A stretch of 64,000 bases of DNA. It comes from Ophiosphaerella korrae (taxonomy: Eukaryota > Ascomycota > Dothideomycetes > Pleosporales > Phaeosphaeriaceae). How positions within the stretch are numbered: position 1 is the first letter of the stretch; every line of letters begins with the position of its first letter. The translations under genes and the position numbers were made by a program. Location: positions 62,001 to 126,000 of the forward strand of contig JALNQF010000044.1 in assembly GCA_028456385.1 (NCBI GenBank), in the 5' to 3' direction. The notes under the pieces were generated by a model. That model did no database searches. It had not been told where the DNA came from and worked only from the letters and a program-made list of their open reading frames with translations. Below, piece by piece: positions 24,554 through 37,261 of the stretch.

Positions 24554-25136
24554 CACGAAGTCAGGGACAAGAGAAGGCGCATGTTGCAGGTCTACATGGG
24601 AGAATCGCGGCTTATTTGGAGGTTATGGATGGGGTCAGCCTAGACTGGAGGATCTGCGATGTGACTGGGTTCTTGGTTTCCATGTCATGTGGATGTAGCC
24701 GTGATGCCGAGCAGCAAGCAAGCTAACGGCAGACGGAAGGCGCAGCGAGCCTAACGGGAATTCTCCATCCAGCGAGGACGACTACTGCGGCCATGTTTCT
24801 GTGAATCAAGTATTCTGATGTGGTGTACTTATGTAGGGTCGGCGTAGTTACATAAGTGGCTGCGCGAGTCAGGGCGACACACAGGACAGGGAAGGCGCGA
24901 CCCTGTCTGGATTAACAGACGGCCCGCTGCCATGCCATGCCCGCCAGCTCGTGGCTCCCAAGTAGGAAGATACTCGTCGAATAATCCGCCTGCAGCGATT
25001 CGTGTAATTCGTCGCAGAGGCTCTTTTTGTCTGAATCTTTGCCTAGCCTGCAATTCATGCCCACACAAGCCCGCCCAAGCACCTGTTCCAGTGAGACTCA
25101 AAGTGCCGCCTTCGTGGGGTCCTAGAGGCCACCACA
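24554..25136. promoter_or_regulatory. Bidirectional promoter, sterol acyltransferase / AP-1 gamma
   Basis: This interval of 583 bp lies between two divergent start codons and must carry both promoters and 5' UTRs. No specific binding site is claimed. Confidence 0.5.
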
Positions 25137-27971
25137 ATGACTTCGTGTACGCCAAGATTGCGAGCCCAGTTATTTGCATATGCTAAGACCGGACAGTGAA
25201 GCAGTTCATTAGGAACGTGCGGGCTGCAAAGACGATTGCCGATGAGCGGGCCGTGGTGCAGAAGGAGAGTGCTGCCATTCGCGCCAGCTTTCGAGAAGAG
25301 AGCCACGACTCCAACGTGAGGTGTGTTGCCTTGCCCTGATTCGACGAACATCCGCTCACACTCGAGCAGGAGAAACAATGTTGCCAAGCTACTATATCTA
25401 TTCACGCTGGGTGAGCGAACCCACTTTGGCCAGATTGAATGTCTGAAGCTGCTGGCCTCTCCACGCTTCGCCGACAAGCGCTTAGGCTACCTGGGGACCA
25501 TGTTGCTACTTGACGAGAACCAGGAGGTTTTGACACTGGTTACGAACTCAACCAAGAAGTATGACCCGGGGATCGCCAGACGATTCCGTTGCTGACTGCC
25601 CTCAGTGATTTGAACCATTCCAATCAGTACATTGTTGGTCTGGCCCTCTGCACACTTGGAAATATTGCCTCCGTCGAAATGGCCCGAGATCTATTCCCTG
25701 AAGTCGAAACAATAATCGCCAGCTCCAATCCTTACATTCGCCGGAAAGCCGCCCTCTGCGCCATGAGGATCTGTCGCAAGGTGCCTGATCTGCAGGAGCA
25801 TTTTCTCGAAAAAGCGAAACTTTTGCTGCAAGACCGCAACCATGGCGTCCTACTCTGTGGTATCACACTAGTTGCAAACCTTTGCGAAGCAGACGAAGCT
25901 GAGGATGACGAAAATGGCGTGCGCGATCTGTTCAAACCAGTGGTTCCAAGCTTGGTCAAGATCCTCAAAGGACTATCATCTTCCGGCTATGCACCGGAGC
26001 ACGATGTTACAGGCATAACTGACCCCTTCCTACAATGCAAGATTTTGCAACTACTTCGCGTACTGGCTCGTGGCGATGTCTCCGTTAGTGAACAGATTAA
26101 TGATATTTTGGCCCAAGTATGTCATCGCGTTCATACAGAGAAGCAACTTCTGACATATACAGGTTGCTACGAACACGGAATCATCTAAGAACGTGGGAAA
26201 CTCTATTCTCTACGAGGCAGTACTCACTATTCTCGACATCGAAGCTGACTCAGGCCTCCGTGTGCTCGGCGTAAATATTCTCGGTAAATTCTTGTCAAAC
26301 CGCGACAACAACATCCGTTATGTCGCCCTCAACACGTTGATCAAGGTGGTTGCTGTTGAACCTAATGCTGTCCAACGCCACAGAAACACGATTTTGGACT
26401 GCTTGCGTGATCCTGATATCAGTATCCGAAGGAGAGCGCTTGATCTCAGTTTTACATTGATCAATGAGAGCAATGTCAGAGTGTTGATACGGGAGTTGCT
26501 CGCTTTCTTGGAGGTTGCTGATAACGAGTTTAAACCTGTCATGACCTCCCAAATTGGTATCGCAGCAGACCGTTTCGCGCCAAACAAACGATGGCACGTC
26601 GACACCATGCTGCGTGTTTTGAAACTGGTTAGTAGAGCTCGCTGGGTGTATCATCCGCATATGTACTCACAATCTTGCAGGCTGGAAGCTATGTCAAGGA
26701 GCAAATATTATCGTCTTTTGTCCGACTGATTGCCACGACTCCAGATTTGCAAACATATTCCGTACAAAAGCTCTATGCGGCTCTCAAAGAGGACATCACT
26801 CAAGAGGGCTTAACACTGGCTGGGTCTTGGGTAATTGGTGAATATGGTGATGCATTGCTCAGGGGTGGTCAGTACGAGGAAGAGGAACTCGTAAAAGAAG
26901 TCAAAGAAAGTGCCATTGTCGATCTTTTCGAAACTATCCTTGGGAGCAGCTATGCAGGCCTTATCGTACAACAATATATCGTAACCGCCTCGATAAAACT
27001 AACGACTCGACTATCTGAGCCCGCTCAGATCGACCGGTTACGACGATTACTGCAGCGATACAACACGAACCTAGACGTCGAGACCCAGCAACGAGCAGTG
27101 GAGTATGGAAATCTCTTCGGGCAAGACCAAGTTAGGAGAGGCGTTCTCGAGAAGATGCCTCCACCAGAGATTCGGGAAGAGCAACGAGTTCTTGGAGAAG
27201 CAACGAGCAAGAAGAGACAATCAAAAGTTATCAAAAAGAAACCTGCACAGGCTGCTACCGAAGATCTGCTGCTCGATCTTATGGGTGACTCAGGTCCATC
27301 TACGGAGACGAACGGCACAGCTCATGGCACTCAACAGAGTCAAGATTTACTTGCAGATATTCTTGGTGGGGGCGGCTCTACTTCGTCGCCACCACCTCAG
27401 ACATCAACCCCAGGACCGCAGTCAAATGTTGCAAACATCATGGATCTATTTAATTCTGGTTCCACCAGTTCCCCTGCCTCAGCACAGTCTCGCCCACCTC
27501 CACAAGCAGCATCCGTGGATCTTCTTGGCGGCATAGGATCATCATCTCAGCCACCAGCACCTTCGGCTGCCTCGGGACCTGCCGCTCACCCTGTGTATAA
27601 CAAGAATGACCTTCAGATTGCCTTCCAGATGAAACGAGACGCCAACGCGATTCAACTACTTGCTCGTTTCCGAAACACAGGTAGCCTTGGCCAATTGTCA
27701 GGCGTCAATTTGCAGGCTGCGGTGCCAAAAAGCCAGAAATTGCAGTTGCAACCGATTAGCACAAGTGAGCTAAATGCCGGCCAGGAAGCCACACAACAGA
27801 TGCGGGTCACAGCCGTGAACGGGGTAAGTTTTAGAGCCACCAAGATCGGTCCGTATAATGCTGACGAGTTCATAGCCTCCGCCGGCTCGATTAAGATTAA
27901 GGCTCAAGGTCAGTTACTCCGCAGGTGGCGGCCCCATAACCGAGCAAGTCGATTGGTCGGAGCCTACATAA
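25137..27971 (+). CDS. APL4: AP-1 adaptor complex subunit gamma-1
   Basis: This is the large gamma subunit of the AP-1 clathrin adaptor for Golgi-endosome traffic. Seven exons (25137-25146, 25197-25320, 25370-25558, 25606-26116, 26163-26627, 26681-27823, 27876-27971) encode 845 residues. Exon 1 gives only the first three codons and one base; the join reads [16 protein letters not shown], the conserved N-terminus. The trunk has [35 protein letters not shown] and [16 protein letters not shown] hinge with acidic-Leu motifs ([17 protein letters not shown]) follows near 600-650. The ear ends in [11 protein letters not shown] and [10 protein letters not shown]; it is recovered only by splicing 27824-27875, because the unspliced frame runs on without homology. 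Identity is firm and the trunk-hinge-ear architecture is complete. Confidence 0.95.
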
Positions 27972-28789
27972 TTGCAGGCACCAGTGCGGACAAGTGTGGA
28001 AACCTATTTCAATATACAATCAAAGCACGGAGCAAAAGTGTTGCGCTTCTTTGGGCAAAGGTAGCAACAGCGCCTAGATTTGTGACATACAATCGTTCTC
28101 TGCATGTAAATCAACGAATACAGCGCGGAGCCAATAGTGAGAGGCTGAGGTTTGAATGAGAAGCGGGTGGGGCGTCACGGTGGTAACGATCGCCCGGCAC
28201 TCGGCCAAATATGAACTAGGCACACTTCTGACGGCACGCATCCCTGTGTATCTTGAATTCAAACATAACAACGGTCATGCGTCTACCTCGCTCTTTCGCC
28301 CAGACCTGTGTGCATAGCATGAACTGCGCAAGCCGTCTTCATCGATGATATTTACCCCCTTGGCAGCTTATCACCTCAAACCTGGTTGAATACCAGGTGA
28401 TCCAAACTGGCACCAGGAAGCTGGGTGATCGGCATGCTTGCAGGACGCACATGGTGGATGATATCGATTCCAATAGAACCTTCGCGCCTTCCCGAAAAGC
28501 AAGCTTATCATGCACGCCGACCACATGAATGATGCACTTGAGGCACCCTTAGCTGACACCAGGGCACGCACAAGACCATGGTTGAAGTAGTGTATGTCTA
28601 GCGCAATCTAACTCCCCTGTTATGACAAGGGAACATGGGCACAATATAGTGGCACCCAATATTGCGGTGGAATGTACCCGGTAAGACAAGTCTTGTACTA
28701 CTTATACAGCCCTAGCACCCGTTAGACTTTAGTTTCTTGTTAAATAGAATTGGGCGGTGTTTGTCCATTTTACTATTACAAAGGTGAAT
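27972..28789. other. Intergenic region, no gene recognised
   Basis: This holds the AP-1 gamma 3' flank and the promoter side of the GH47 gene. Only short frames are present. Confidence 0.45.
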
Positions 28790-30392
28790 ATGGCGTGGTT
28801 GACTGTTTTGTCTCTCGGAGCTGTTGTTCTTCCTGGGGTATTTGCGCTACCAGCGACTGTGCCCGTGGATGCAACTTTGGAAGGGCTTGGGAGGAGGGCG
28901 CAGTCATCGAGAGCTCAGGCTGTTGTCAATACGTTTAGATTGAGTTATCAAGGGTACTACAAGTATGCTTTTCCGAACGATGAGCTCAAGCCCGTCACGA
29001 ATAGCTTCAGCAACTCAAGGTGCGCAAACTAGCTTTTATGTATACTCCGCAAAGCCTCGTGGTATTCACCAATCTCATAGAAACAAATGGGGTGCGTCAG
29101 CCATCGACGCCCTCTCCACCGCCCTCATAATGGGAGAGAAAGAAATCGCGAACCAAATCATTGATTATGTTCCCACTATTAATTGGTCAAAAACGCCTAT
29201 CGATGTCTCACTCTTCGAAACCACAATTCGCTATCTAGGTGGCATGATCTCTGGCTATGATCTCCTCACTGGACCTTTGGCAAGCCTAGCAAATAACAAG
29301 ACGAACGTAGCAGCTCTCCTTACACAATCTATTAATCTCGCCAATAACCTCAGTTATGCATTCGAAACACCATCAGGCGTCCCCTGGAATGATCTCAATT
29401 TTGCCAATCGTGGCAATACCGGCAGCGACAACGGGCTCGCTACCGTCGGCACCCTTATTCTCGAGTGGGTCCGTCTCGCGGACCTCTCTGGCAATACTAC
29501 CTACGCTAAACTCGTAGAGAGAGCAGAGTCCTATCTTCTGAAGCCATCTCCCGCCTCCTCAGAACCGTTTCCGGGTCTACTAGGTATGAATATATCGCCA
29601 CTGACGGGGGAGTTCAAGGACGCGCGAGGCGGCTGGATCGGCGGCGCAGACTCATTCTATGAGTACCTGATAAAAATGTGGATCTACGATCCGTCGCGAT
29701 ATGCTCTGCTTAAAGATCGCTGGATCGTAGCCGCAGACAGCACGATCAAGTACCTGACTTCGCATCCAGCTCCGCGCCCCGACTTAACCTTCCTAGCCGC
29801 GTACAATGGCCGGACGCTCAACCTACGCTCACAGCACCTTGCGTGCTTCGATGGGGGCAACTTTATTCTCGCAGGTCAGGTACTGGGTGCACAAAAGTAC
29901 ATTGATTACGGACTGAAGCTCGTGGAGGGTTGCCGTGCAACATATACGGCTACTGCGACGCGCATCGGTCCAGAGATTTTCAGCTGGGACCCAAGCCTTG
30001 TGCCAGTCGAGCAAGTTGCGTTTTATAATAAGACCGGCTATTACATCGTTGACGGAGGATATCAGTTGAGACCAGAGGTTATCGAGTCATATTACTACGC
30101 GTACCGCGCAACCGGCGACGCCAAGTATCAAGACTGGGCGTGGGACGCGTTCTTAGCAATCAATCAGACTACAAGAGTGGGCAGTGGGTATAGTTCGATT
30201 CGCAATGTGAATGTCGAAGGAGGTGGCGGTTTTACAGATTTCCAGGAAAGTTTCTGGTTTGCGGAGGTGTTGAAGTATAGCTATCTAATTCAAAGTCCGG
30301 ATGCGGAGTGGCAGGTTGGAGCTGGGGGAAGGGATAAGTGGGTGTTCAACACGGAGGCGCATCCATTCAAGGTATCTGGTGGTGGCAGGTAG
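28790..30392 (+). CDS. Secreted GH47 class I alpha-1,2-mannosidase
   Basis: This enzyme trims alpha-1,2-linked mannose from N-glycans in the secretory pathway or outside the cell. Exons 28790-29019 and 29081-30392 encode 513 residues; the join reads [17 protein letters not shown]. The start at 28790 gives a clean signal peptide ([19 protein letters not shown]). GH47 landmarks are [12 protein letters not shown] with an acidic residue near 123, [69 protein letters not shown] and NTEAHPF, whose Thr-Glu is the calcium/substrate site near the C-terminus. There is no transmembrane anchor beyond the signal peptide, so it looks like the soluble secreted type rather than the ER MNS1 type. Several N-x-S/T sites are present. 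Confidence 0.94.
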
Positions 30393-30487
30393 TGTGTGTT
30401 GAAGTGAAGGTTGTTGTGCAACTATACATGGGAATCTAATGTAAACGGACAAGTTCTGTCCTGCTCATCAATGCTGCTTTGAGCTTC

Positions 30488-31424
30488 CTACTCGAAGAAA
30501 CCCCCGTCACTATCTTCATCCTCTTGCACAACAGAGCTCTTGAAGCCTACAGCCTTTCCATTCGTAGCATGAGGCACGCGATCTGACTTTTCTTTCTTAC
30601 TCTCCTTCGACTTCGACTTCGACTTCTTGCTCTTCTTTGGAGGCTCAGGAAGTGCATCCTTGTTATATCTTAGCGATTCCAATGTACCATCCTTCATAGC
30701 GCTTTCCACAGCTTTCCACATCTCCATGTCCCCTTTAGCACCATCAATTTCTGCCTTGCTGCTCTTATCATCTTCGCAATCTTCCTCATCTGCGTCCGCA
30801 TTATTGGCCTTCCGGGCCTTCGACTTCGGATACAGCGAAGAGTAGGGCTTCATCAGCGGATAGTATATGGCATAATTGACGTCCACTTCGGCATTGTGTA
30901 TTTTCCGTCGCAGCTGCACCTTCTCTGATTCACTATCCGATACAGCCAGCTCTTTTTTCAACCGCTTTAGTATGCGTGTTCCTTTTTGTCGATCTGCCTT
31001 TATTAGCGACACGTCCTTCCTGCAACCACCATTTCACCTGTGCCGACATACCAAAGAATCGAACTTGATGATACTTCCCGATCATCTTGTTCTTATATTC
31101 TGCCTCTCGGCTGGCATTTAGATTCTCTGCCAACTCGTGCTCACAGGCCTCCAACTCTCGCTCTCTTTCTTGCCGCGCGCCAGCTGACATTTTGTGTTTT
31201 GGCACGTTATCGATGTGCGCAAGTAGTCGCTTCAGATCTCGTATCCGGCTCTTGAGCGCGTTATTGCTGCGGCTACTGTCGTCATCATGGGTAGGGTTGG
31301 GCCGTCTGCGTTGCTTGAATTGTTGCTGATATTGTCCTGGCTTGAAAGCGCGGTGCTTCTTGAACGATTTAGGCGCGGTAGATGCGTCATCTTCGGGCTC
31401 AACATGTTTGCGCTTTTGTGACAT
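30488..31424 (-). CDS. EFG1: rRNA-processing protein EFG1
   Basis: This is a nucleolar protein needed for early 18S rRNA processing. Exons 31424-31052 and 30993-30488 encode 292 residues; the join reads KYHQVRFFDRQKGTRILK, matching the family core. The start is basic (SQKRKHVEP), followed by a coiled-coil-prone EFG1 domain (LKSRIRDLKRLLAHIDNVP through VNYAIYYPLMKPYSSLYPK) and a Lys/Ser-rich tail typical of nucleolar proteins. Two alternative acceptors are nearby; only the GCAG one at 30993 keeps phase. It is divergent from Sea4 with a 319 bp shared promoter. Confidence 0.9.
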
Positions 31425-31743
31425 TGTGTGATCTCGTAGTGTTGTCTGTTTTGTGATTTGCAATCGTAAAATGTTGGTGAACTTCGAGCTTTGGAAGTTT
31501 TAGTGGGGCGCGCTAGCCTGGGCCAGGGCGATGTCACGAGTACGGACTTCACCTCATTACCTAGGTGTCTTTGGCCATCCGAACCAAGCACTTCCTCGCC
31601 GGCGATGGCACTCTAAACATCACACCGAAAAAGAACTTGTTAGAAATAATGTTTTATATAATGCTCCGTGACTGATAAGGCTTTCAATGCGACACCGAAA
31701 AACTTCTACCTTCGATTGAGCCCTCCGGCCATTAGCCAGTAAC
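31425..31743. promoter_or_regulatory. Bidirectional promoter, EFG1 / SEA4
   Basis: The interval of 319 bp between divergent start codons must serve an rRNA-processing gene and a TORC1-regulator gene. No specific motif is claimed. Confidence 0.5.
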
Positions 31744-34695
31744 ATGGAAGCTGCCATCAGATGGTCGCCGCACTCCACAAATAGCGACCCACGGTTCTTG
31801 ATTATTGATGTTGCAGGTAATCGGCTTCGACTCTGCCAGCTTGATAATATCTCAAAGAAGAAGGCCACCTATAAACAGATATGCATCCGTGACAAGCTTC
31901 CCAATTACACTGCATTCGATTGGTCCAAAAGAGATGACGGCCTAGTTGGTATTGGCTCAGCCTCTGGAGAGGCAGTCATTGTTACTTTGGACCCGGATAG
32001 GTCTAATAATGAACTCCTTCATATATTCCCCATCCGGCATCAAAGAAAGTGTAACTCAATTGCGTTCAGCTACAAGAATTTGCTGGCCACTGGACTGGAT
32101 AGAGTGAGAAACGATGTGTGCTTGAACATTTACGATTTGAATGACTCAAGGATAACTACCAAGGATGAACCATATAAGAAGCTGGCGAGCTCAGAGGCCA
32201 TTTCCAGTATCAAGTTCTTCTCTGCACAGCCAGATACGCTCGTTGCAGGTGTATCCAGGCAGTATTTGCGCATTTATGACCTTAGAGGTAGGTTTCCTAA
32301 GTTGAGATGACAACATAGCGCTGTGCTCACGCGATCAGACTCGACTTCTTCAGGAATAGCACAGTTCCAGACTCGCCAAGTGCACAATATCGCCATAGAT
32401 CCCATGGACGAGAACTTCTTTTTATCGGCAGGGGCTACTGGTGATCCTACTGTCAGTTTGTGGGACCAGCGTTTCATCAAGCAGCGCTCAACTTCCAATG
32501 ATACCATAAATACCGGCGCTGTTCTAGAGTTCAATCCTGTTGTCGACAATAGCGAATTGGCTAATATATGGAGTTTGCGTTATTCTGGGACCAAAAGGGG
32601 AATGTTTGGCGTCCTTGCCAGTACAGGAGAATTGAAGGTAATCGAATTGGCGCAGCACACACACCATCTAAACCAGAGCACAAAGGCACCATCCAGCACA
32701 GCATGGTCTTCGCCATACTACACGAAAGTCTCACACCATCTTCGATATCCATGGCACGACAAAGAACACCGTCAGAGCGATAAGTCACGTGTCATTGCCT
32801 ACGACTTCATGACCGCTGGAAACCCGCTAGGCGGCCAGTGCACCCTGGCTCTTCTTCCCAACCGCGAGATTGAGGTGCTCAAAGTGCCTTCGATCGCCCC
32901 AAGAATCAACGTCAGTGCTTTAGAAGAGATATATAAAGATCGGTTATGTATTGCGAGGCCGACCCCTCGCCATGGTACGATTGCTGAAGATCTTATCGAA
33001 GTCCAAAAAATGGCATTGGGCATCAAGTACGGCCTTGATCAAGATCTTGGGCAAAGTCTGTCAGAGAGCATGAGTAGGGCTAGTCTTACTAATAGTCAAC
33101 GGAGCTTATATCCTCTCTCAGCAAAAAATCTTACGCATGAGGTCCACGAAGATCTTCTTCATTTGGGATATCCTGATGTCAAAATTCCCTTGGGGGATTA
33201 TCTTGCAAGTTTACAAACAGCCAAACGACGGACCCAAGAAGGCTACTCTCTTACGTGTAGCAAGAATAAGAGCATCATTCGCAACGACCCATGGCTGGTG
33301 GATGCGTGGACGCTGGTGGACCGCATGGACTCTCATGCGTCAGGTGATGGTATGGTAGGTAATGGACTGGACCTCAAGTATCTCGGGGTCAGCGCAATTT
33401 GGTCGAATGAACTTACCATGTACGATGAGCGACTCATTGATCCCGATGCGAAGACGAGTCAGAAAATGTTCAGCGAGGCCGTTAAAGAGATAGTCGAGGT
33501 GATGGAGCTTCCACCTTTCGAGGGTACCCAGACACAATGGCCAGAAAATCGGCAACTATGCTTAAGTCTCTGCGGCTGGTCTCTTGACAAGGAGGGCGTT
33601 AGATCATCCTGCGACCAGCTCGTTTCCCAAGGAGAAATCTACAAAGCTATTGTCCGCGCTGTGTTCCAAGGACACAAGGACATTGCTCTCTCCATCCTGC
33701 GCTCCTCGGTACAGCATAAGAAGCTGCCACAAGACGATATCAGTCTCGCCGCCGTAATTGCCTGTGCATCGCCCACATCCTCATCCTCAGAACAACGCGA
33801 AACCTGTGCCTGGATGGCCGACATGACCACAGACCCTTACCTTAAATCACTCCTAACCTACTTCATATCCGGTTCCTGGAGCCCCGTCGTTTCCATGACA
33901 CAACTCTCCCTCTCCGACCGCGTCGCCATTGCCCTGAAATATCTGCCAGACGCCCACCTCACCACCTTCCTCACCACCACAAGCGCCACCTGCATCGCCT
34001 CAGGCAACATATCCGGCCTCCTCTTCACCGGCCTAACCACCCGCGCCCTCGACCTCCTAACTGTTTACATCTCCCAACACCCGCCCGCCCTCCAAGACGC
34101 CGTCCTCCTCCTCTCCCGCGCCTGTCCCCTCTACATCCAAGATGCCCGCTGGCACCTCTGGAAAGACATCTACCTCGCGCACATGCAAACCTGGCGCACC
34201 TTCCTCGAACGCACACGCTACACCCGCCAACACAACCAACTATCCACCACGCGCGAAGGCCGCTCCCTCTCCAAACCCTCCCAGCCCTCGCTCACCCTCC
34301 GCTGCGCAAACTGCCAACAGAACCTCGCTCTCCGCAAAGATCCGCGCGCTGCAGGCAAAGGCAGACTGCTCCCCGTTGCACCCGGGCCCGGGTCTACGCC
34401 TGCACTTGCACATGCGCGGCCTACGGCCAAGTCGACTTCGCCGGCGCTTGCATGCCCGAATTGTGGGACGCAGATGCCTAGGTGTGGGCTTTGCATGATG
34501 TGGCTTGGGAGCCCAGATACGGCGAAGCCTGGGGCGGCAGAGAGTTTGGCGGCGGAGGATAAGGAGGCGCGACTGATGGTTTTTTGTATGGGGTGTAGTC
34601 ATGGGTTTCATGGGCATCATGCGCGGGATTGGTTTAGTCGGCATGCCATGTGTCCGGTGCCGGACTGTGGGTGTATGTGTGGGTTGTTGAAGTAG
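31744..34695 (+). CDS. SEA4: SEA/GATOR2 complex subunit Sea4 (Mio homologue)
   Basis: This is a WD40-RING protein of the vacuolar GATOR2/SEACAT complex that relays amino-acid sufficiency to TORC1. Exons 31744-32287 and 32339-34695 encode 966 residues. The N-terminal 400 residues form WD repeats (HNIAIDPMDENFFLSAG, DPTVSLWDQRF). A helical middle follows, with SLSLCGWSLDKEG. The C-terminus is a zinc-ribbon/RING region: LRCANCQQNL, CPNCGTQMPRCGLCMMWLG, FCMGCSHGFHGHHARDWF and CPVPDCGCMCGL, the characteristic Mio/Sea4 ending. The GC-rich final kilobase shows strong C-ending codon use. The ATG at 31744 starts directly in the first blade, as in homologues. Confidence 0.9.
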
Positions 34696-35078
34696 GGTGG
34701 GAGGCAGAGGAAGGGGGGGGGCTTTAGTTCTCATGAGGATGGGAAGGGAGTTTGGTTCCTGTATAAGATATGAGGGCTGTTTTTATTGTGACTCTGTGGC
34801 TTGTGTTCGTATCACTAAAGCCTGTGCTTGCTGTGCTGCCTCGTTTGACCATGCTACGTTACACTCTTTGTCACCCTCGTCATACAGAGAAAAAAAAAAA
34901 AAACGCAAAAGGGTATACCATGGTCCATAACTGACCATCATCAGTCGTCTCCTACAATCAAGGCAAGCCATGCCGATTATACAATAATATCTCAAACTCC
35001 GCTACAATGCATAGTAAGGGAGAAAAAAAAAAGAAAAAAAAAGGTGGTATAAGAAAAGAAATGGAATCGAAGGCTAGA
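34696..35078. other. Convergent 3' ends of SEA4 and GRR1
   Basis: This 383 bp holds the 3' UTRs of two converging genes. It contains A-rich runs near 34890 and 35023-35042. No gene is present. Confidence 0.5.
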
Positions 35079-36994
35079 CTAGTCCAAACCCAGCATCTCA
35101 CTATCGTTGAACTCCTCGTCCTCGTTGTTTTCGTCAATCATCATGCCGTTAGCCTGAGCAGTAACGTTGACGATGCTATCGCCTTCTTCGGCCTCGTTGT
35201 ACATGGTTGCTTCGTTTTCGTAGTCTCGATCCCCGGGCTGACCACCATGCACGTTGAGGGAGGCACGGAGACGGGTGACACCGAGCCCGCTAAAGACGCA
35301 AAAAACGTCGCGTTGGTGCTCGTTGAACTCGGGTGGAGCCTCGCGGCAGTACATGAGTAGGTCTTCGCGTAGGAATGCTTGCACACCTGTTAGACTGAGG
35401 TGGGTGAGGCGAGGGCAGTTATTTAGGAGTGCATAGATGCCCTGCAGGAAATCAACAGAATTCATGTGTGATTGTGGGGTATTCTACTTACAGCAAGTGT
35501 GAGGTTGGTACAGTAGCTGAGATGCACGCGCTCCAACACGCTGGCTTGGATCGGCCCACCAGCGCCGACCTGTTTTGGCTTTGCAAGCGCCAGGATGCTG
35601 CGATCGGTGATGGCGGAACACTTGACCAGCCCTATCCGCTTCAGTTTCGGGAGTGTGGCGAGCTGGGTGACGGACGTGTCTGTGAGGTTTGTGCAGCAAG
35701 CCAGATCAATGTAGCGGATTCGGTTGCACAGCTTGACCAGCTGGGCGACGCCCACGTCGGTGATGCGCGAACAGTGGCCGAGGTGGATGTAGTGCAGATT
35801 CTTCCCCAGACGGGTGATGGCCAGCACCGCCCGGTCGGTGATGTGCCGGCACTTGGCGAGGACGAGATTGCGGAGACGGGGCGCGGCGTAGACAATCTTC
35901 TGGACGCCCGAGTCCTGCAGCTCGCCGCAGTCGGTCAGGTCGAGGATGCGCAGGCTCTCGTACGAGGCCTCGGCAGGCAGGCGGAGGAAGGCGTGGTCGG
36001 TGATTTTCTGGCAGTGGGCCAGCCGCAGCTCGCGCAGCTGGGGGCCTTCGGTGATGAGGGTGGTGATGGACTCGTCGGCGAGGTTCTTGCAGTCGTGCAG
36101 GTCAATCTCCAGGATGTGGCGGCAGTGCAGGGCAAAGGCGATGATGCTGCGGTCGGTGAGCTGCGAGCAGCCGTTGAGCTTGAGGCGCTTGAGGTGGCGG
36201 CAGTTCTTGGCGACGGCCTCGAGCGACTCGTCCGAGATCTTGCGGCAGTTGGTGATGTTGAGCCCCTGCAGGCGCACGGCGTTGCCGGCAAGCGCGAGCA
36301 TGGTCTTGTCGGTGATGGCGTCGAGGCTGGTGACGTCGAGGGCCAGCAGGCTGCGGTTGTCCTCGAGCATGGCCACCAGGCTCAGGTCGGTCAGCTTGGT
36401 GCAGTTGGTCAGGGTCAGGCGCTCGATGCGCTTGCAGACGGAGAGCGGGCCCAGGGTGCCGTCGCTGACCTCGCTGCCCAGGGCCGACAGGTTGAGGCGC
36501 TTGATGAGCGAGCTGTAGTCGAAGAAGCTGGCGGCGGTGCGCACCGTGCGGATGACCGCCTTGACGTTGGCCCACTTGTTGGTCGACGGGCGGTGCCACA
36601 GCAGCCCGACGCTGTTGCGCGCCCAGTCCCTGGACACGAGCATGCAGTTCTTGAGGTCGGCCGGCGACGCCAGCTTGGCGAAGACGGCGATCATGAGCTC
36701 GGCAGGCAGCCGCGAGATGGGCGACCGCCGGTTCTGCTCGTCGATGGCCCGCCGCCGCGCCTCGTCGTCCGGGCCGGGTGACACCGAGGGCGCCAGCGAG
36801 GACAGCGAGTCGTTGGAGTTGAGCATGAGCGAGTCCTTGTCGTCGTCGAAGCCGCGGTCGGGCGAGGTGGATGCTGAGGACGACGCCGACCGCGAGGCCG
36901 AGGGGTCGCGTTCCTGGCGGCGCGCGCGGGTCATGGCCGCGTGGCGGAGCGCGGAGCTGCGTGTGAAGACGGGGAGCCTGGAGCGGTCGTGCAT
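35079..36994 (-). CDS. GRR1: SCF ubiquitin ligase F-box/LRR protein GRR1
   Basis: This is the substrate receptor of an SCF E3 ligase linking nutrient signals to cyclin and transporter turnover. Exons 36994-35492 and 35441-35079 encode 621 residues. The N-terminal 90 residues are Ser/Arg-rich and disordered. The F-box begins about residue 91 (SPISRLPAELMIAVFAKLAS). At least a dozen cysteine-containing leucine-rich repeats follow (LTLTNCTKLTDLSL, LRLAHCQKITDHAFL, IDLACCTNLTDTSV). The splice at 35442-35491 joins SYCTNLTLA to GIYALLNNCPRL, which is the family order, and the last exon keeps LTHLSLTGVQAFLREDL. The frame stays open far upstream, but that part is low-complexity; MHDRSRLPVF at 36994 is the likely start. 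Confidence 0.93.
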
Positions 36995-37021
36995 GGCGAG
37001 GGCGGGGAGGGGGGGGATCCA

Positions 37022-37071
37022 GGTGGTGGTGGTGGTGGAGGAGGAGGAGGAGGAGGAGGAGGTGGTGGTGG
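37022..37071. repeat. GGT/GGA triplet microsatellite
   Basis: A run of GGT units switches to GGA units and back to GGT. It lies upstream of the GRR1 start in the shared promoter or 5' UTR. Confidence 0.9.
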
Positions 37072-37227
37072 CAGTGGCGGTGACAGTGGTGACGGCTGTT
37101 GGCAGGGTCGGGGGTGTGGTGCAGGTCAAGCGGGGGCCAAGGCTTCTGACGGGCAGCAGGGCAACGACGGTGCTGCCAGCATGCAGAGGAGGAGGCGAGA
37201 TAGACGACAGATGCACACATAGCACAG

Positions 37228-37261
37228 GCACAAGCACAAGCACAAGCACAAGCACAAGCAC
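37228..37261. repeat. GCACAA hexamer microsatellite
   Basis: Five perfect GCACAA copies plus a partial sixth. Strong strand asymmetry makes it a candidate length-polymorphic promoter element. Confidence 0.9.

Noticed and set aside
27824..28159. Long unspliced C-terminal extension of AP-1 gamma
   Set aside because: It loses the conserved ear ending; splicing 27824-27875 recovers [10 protein letters not shown] through QVDWSEPT and a stop at 27969-27971.
35429..36781. Plus-strand 450-codon open frame opposite GRR1
   Set aside because: It is the antisense shadow of a GC-rich leucine-rich-repeat gene; its composition is repetitive Val/Gly/Asp/Gln without domain structure.
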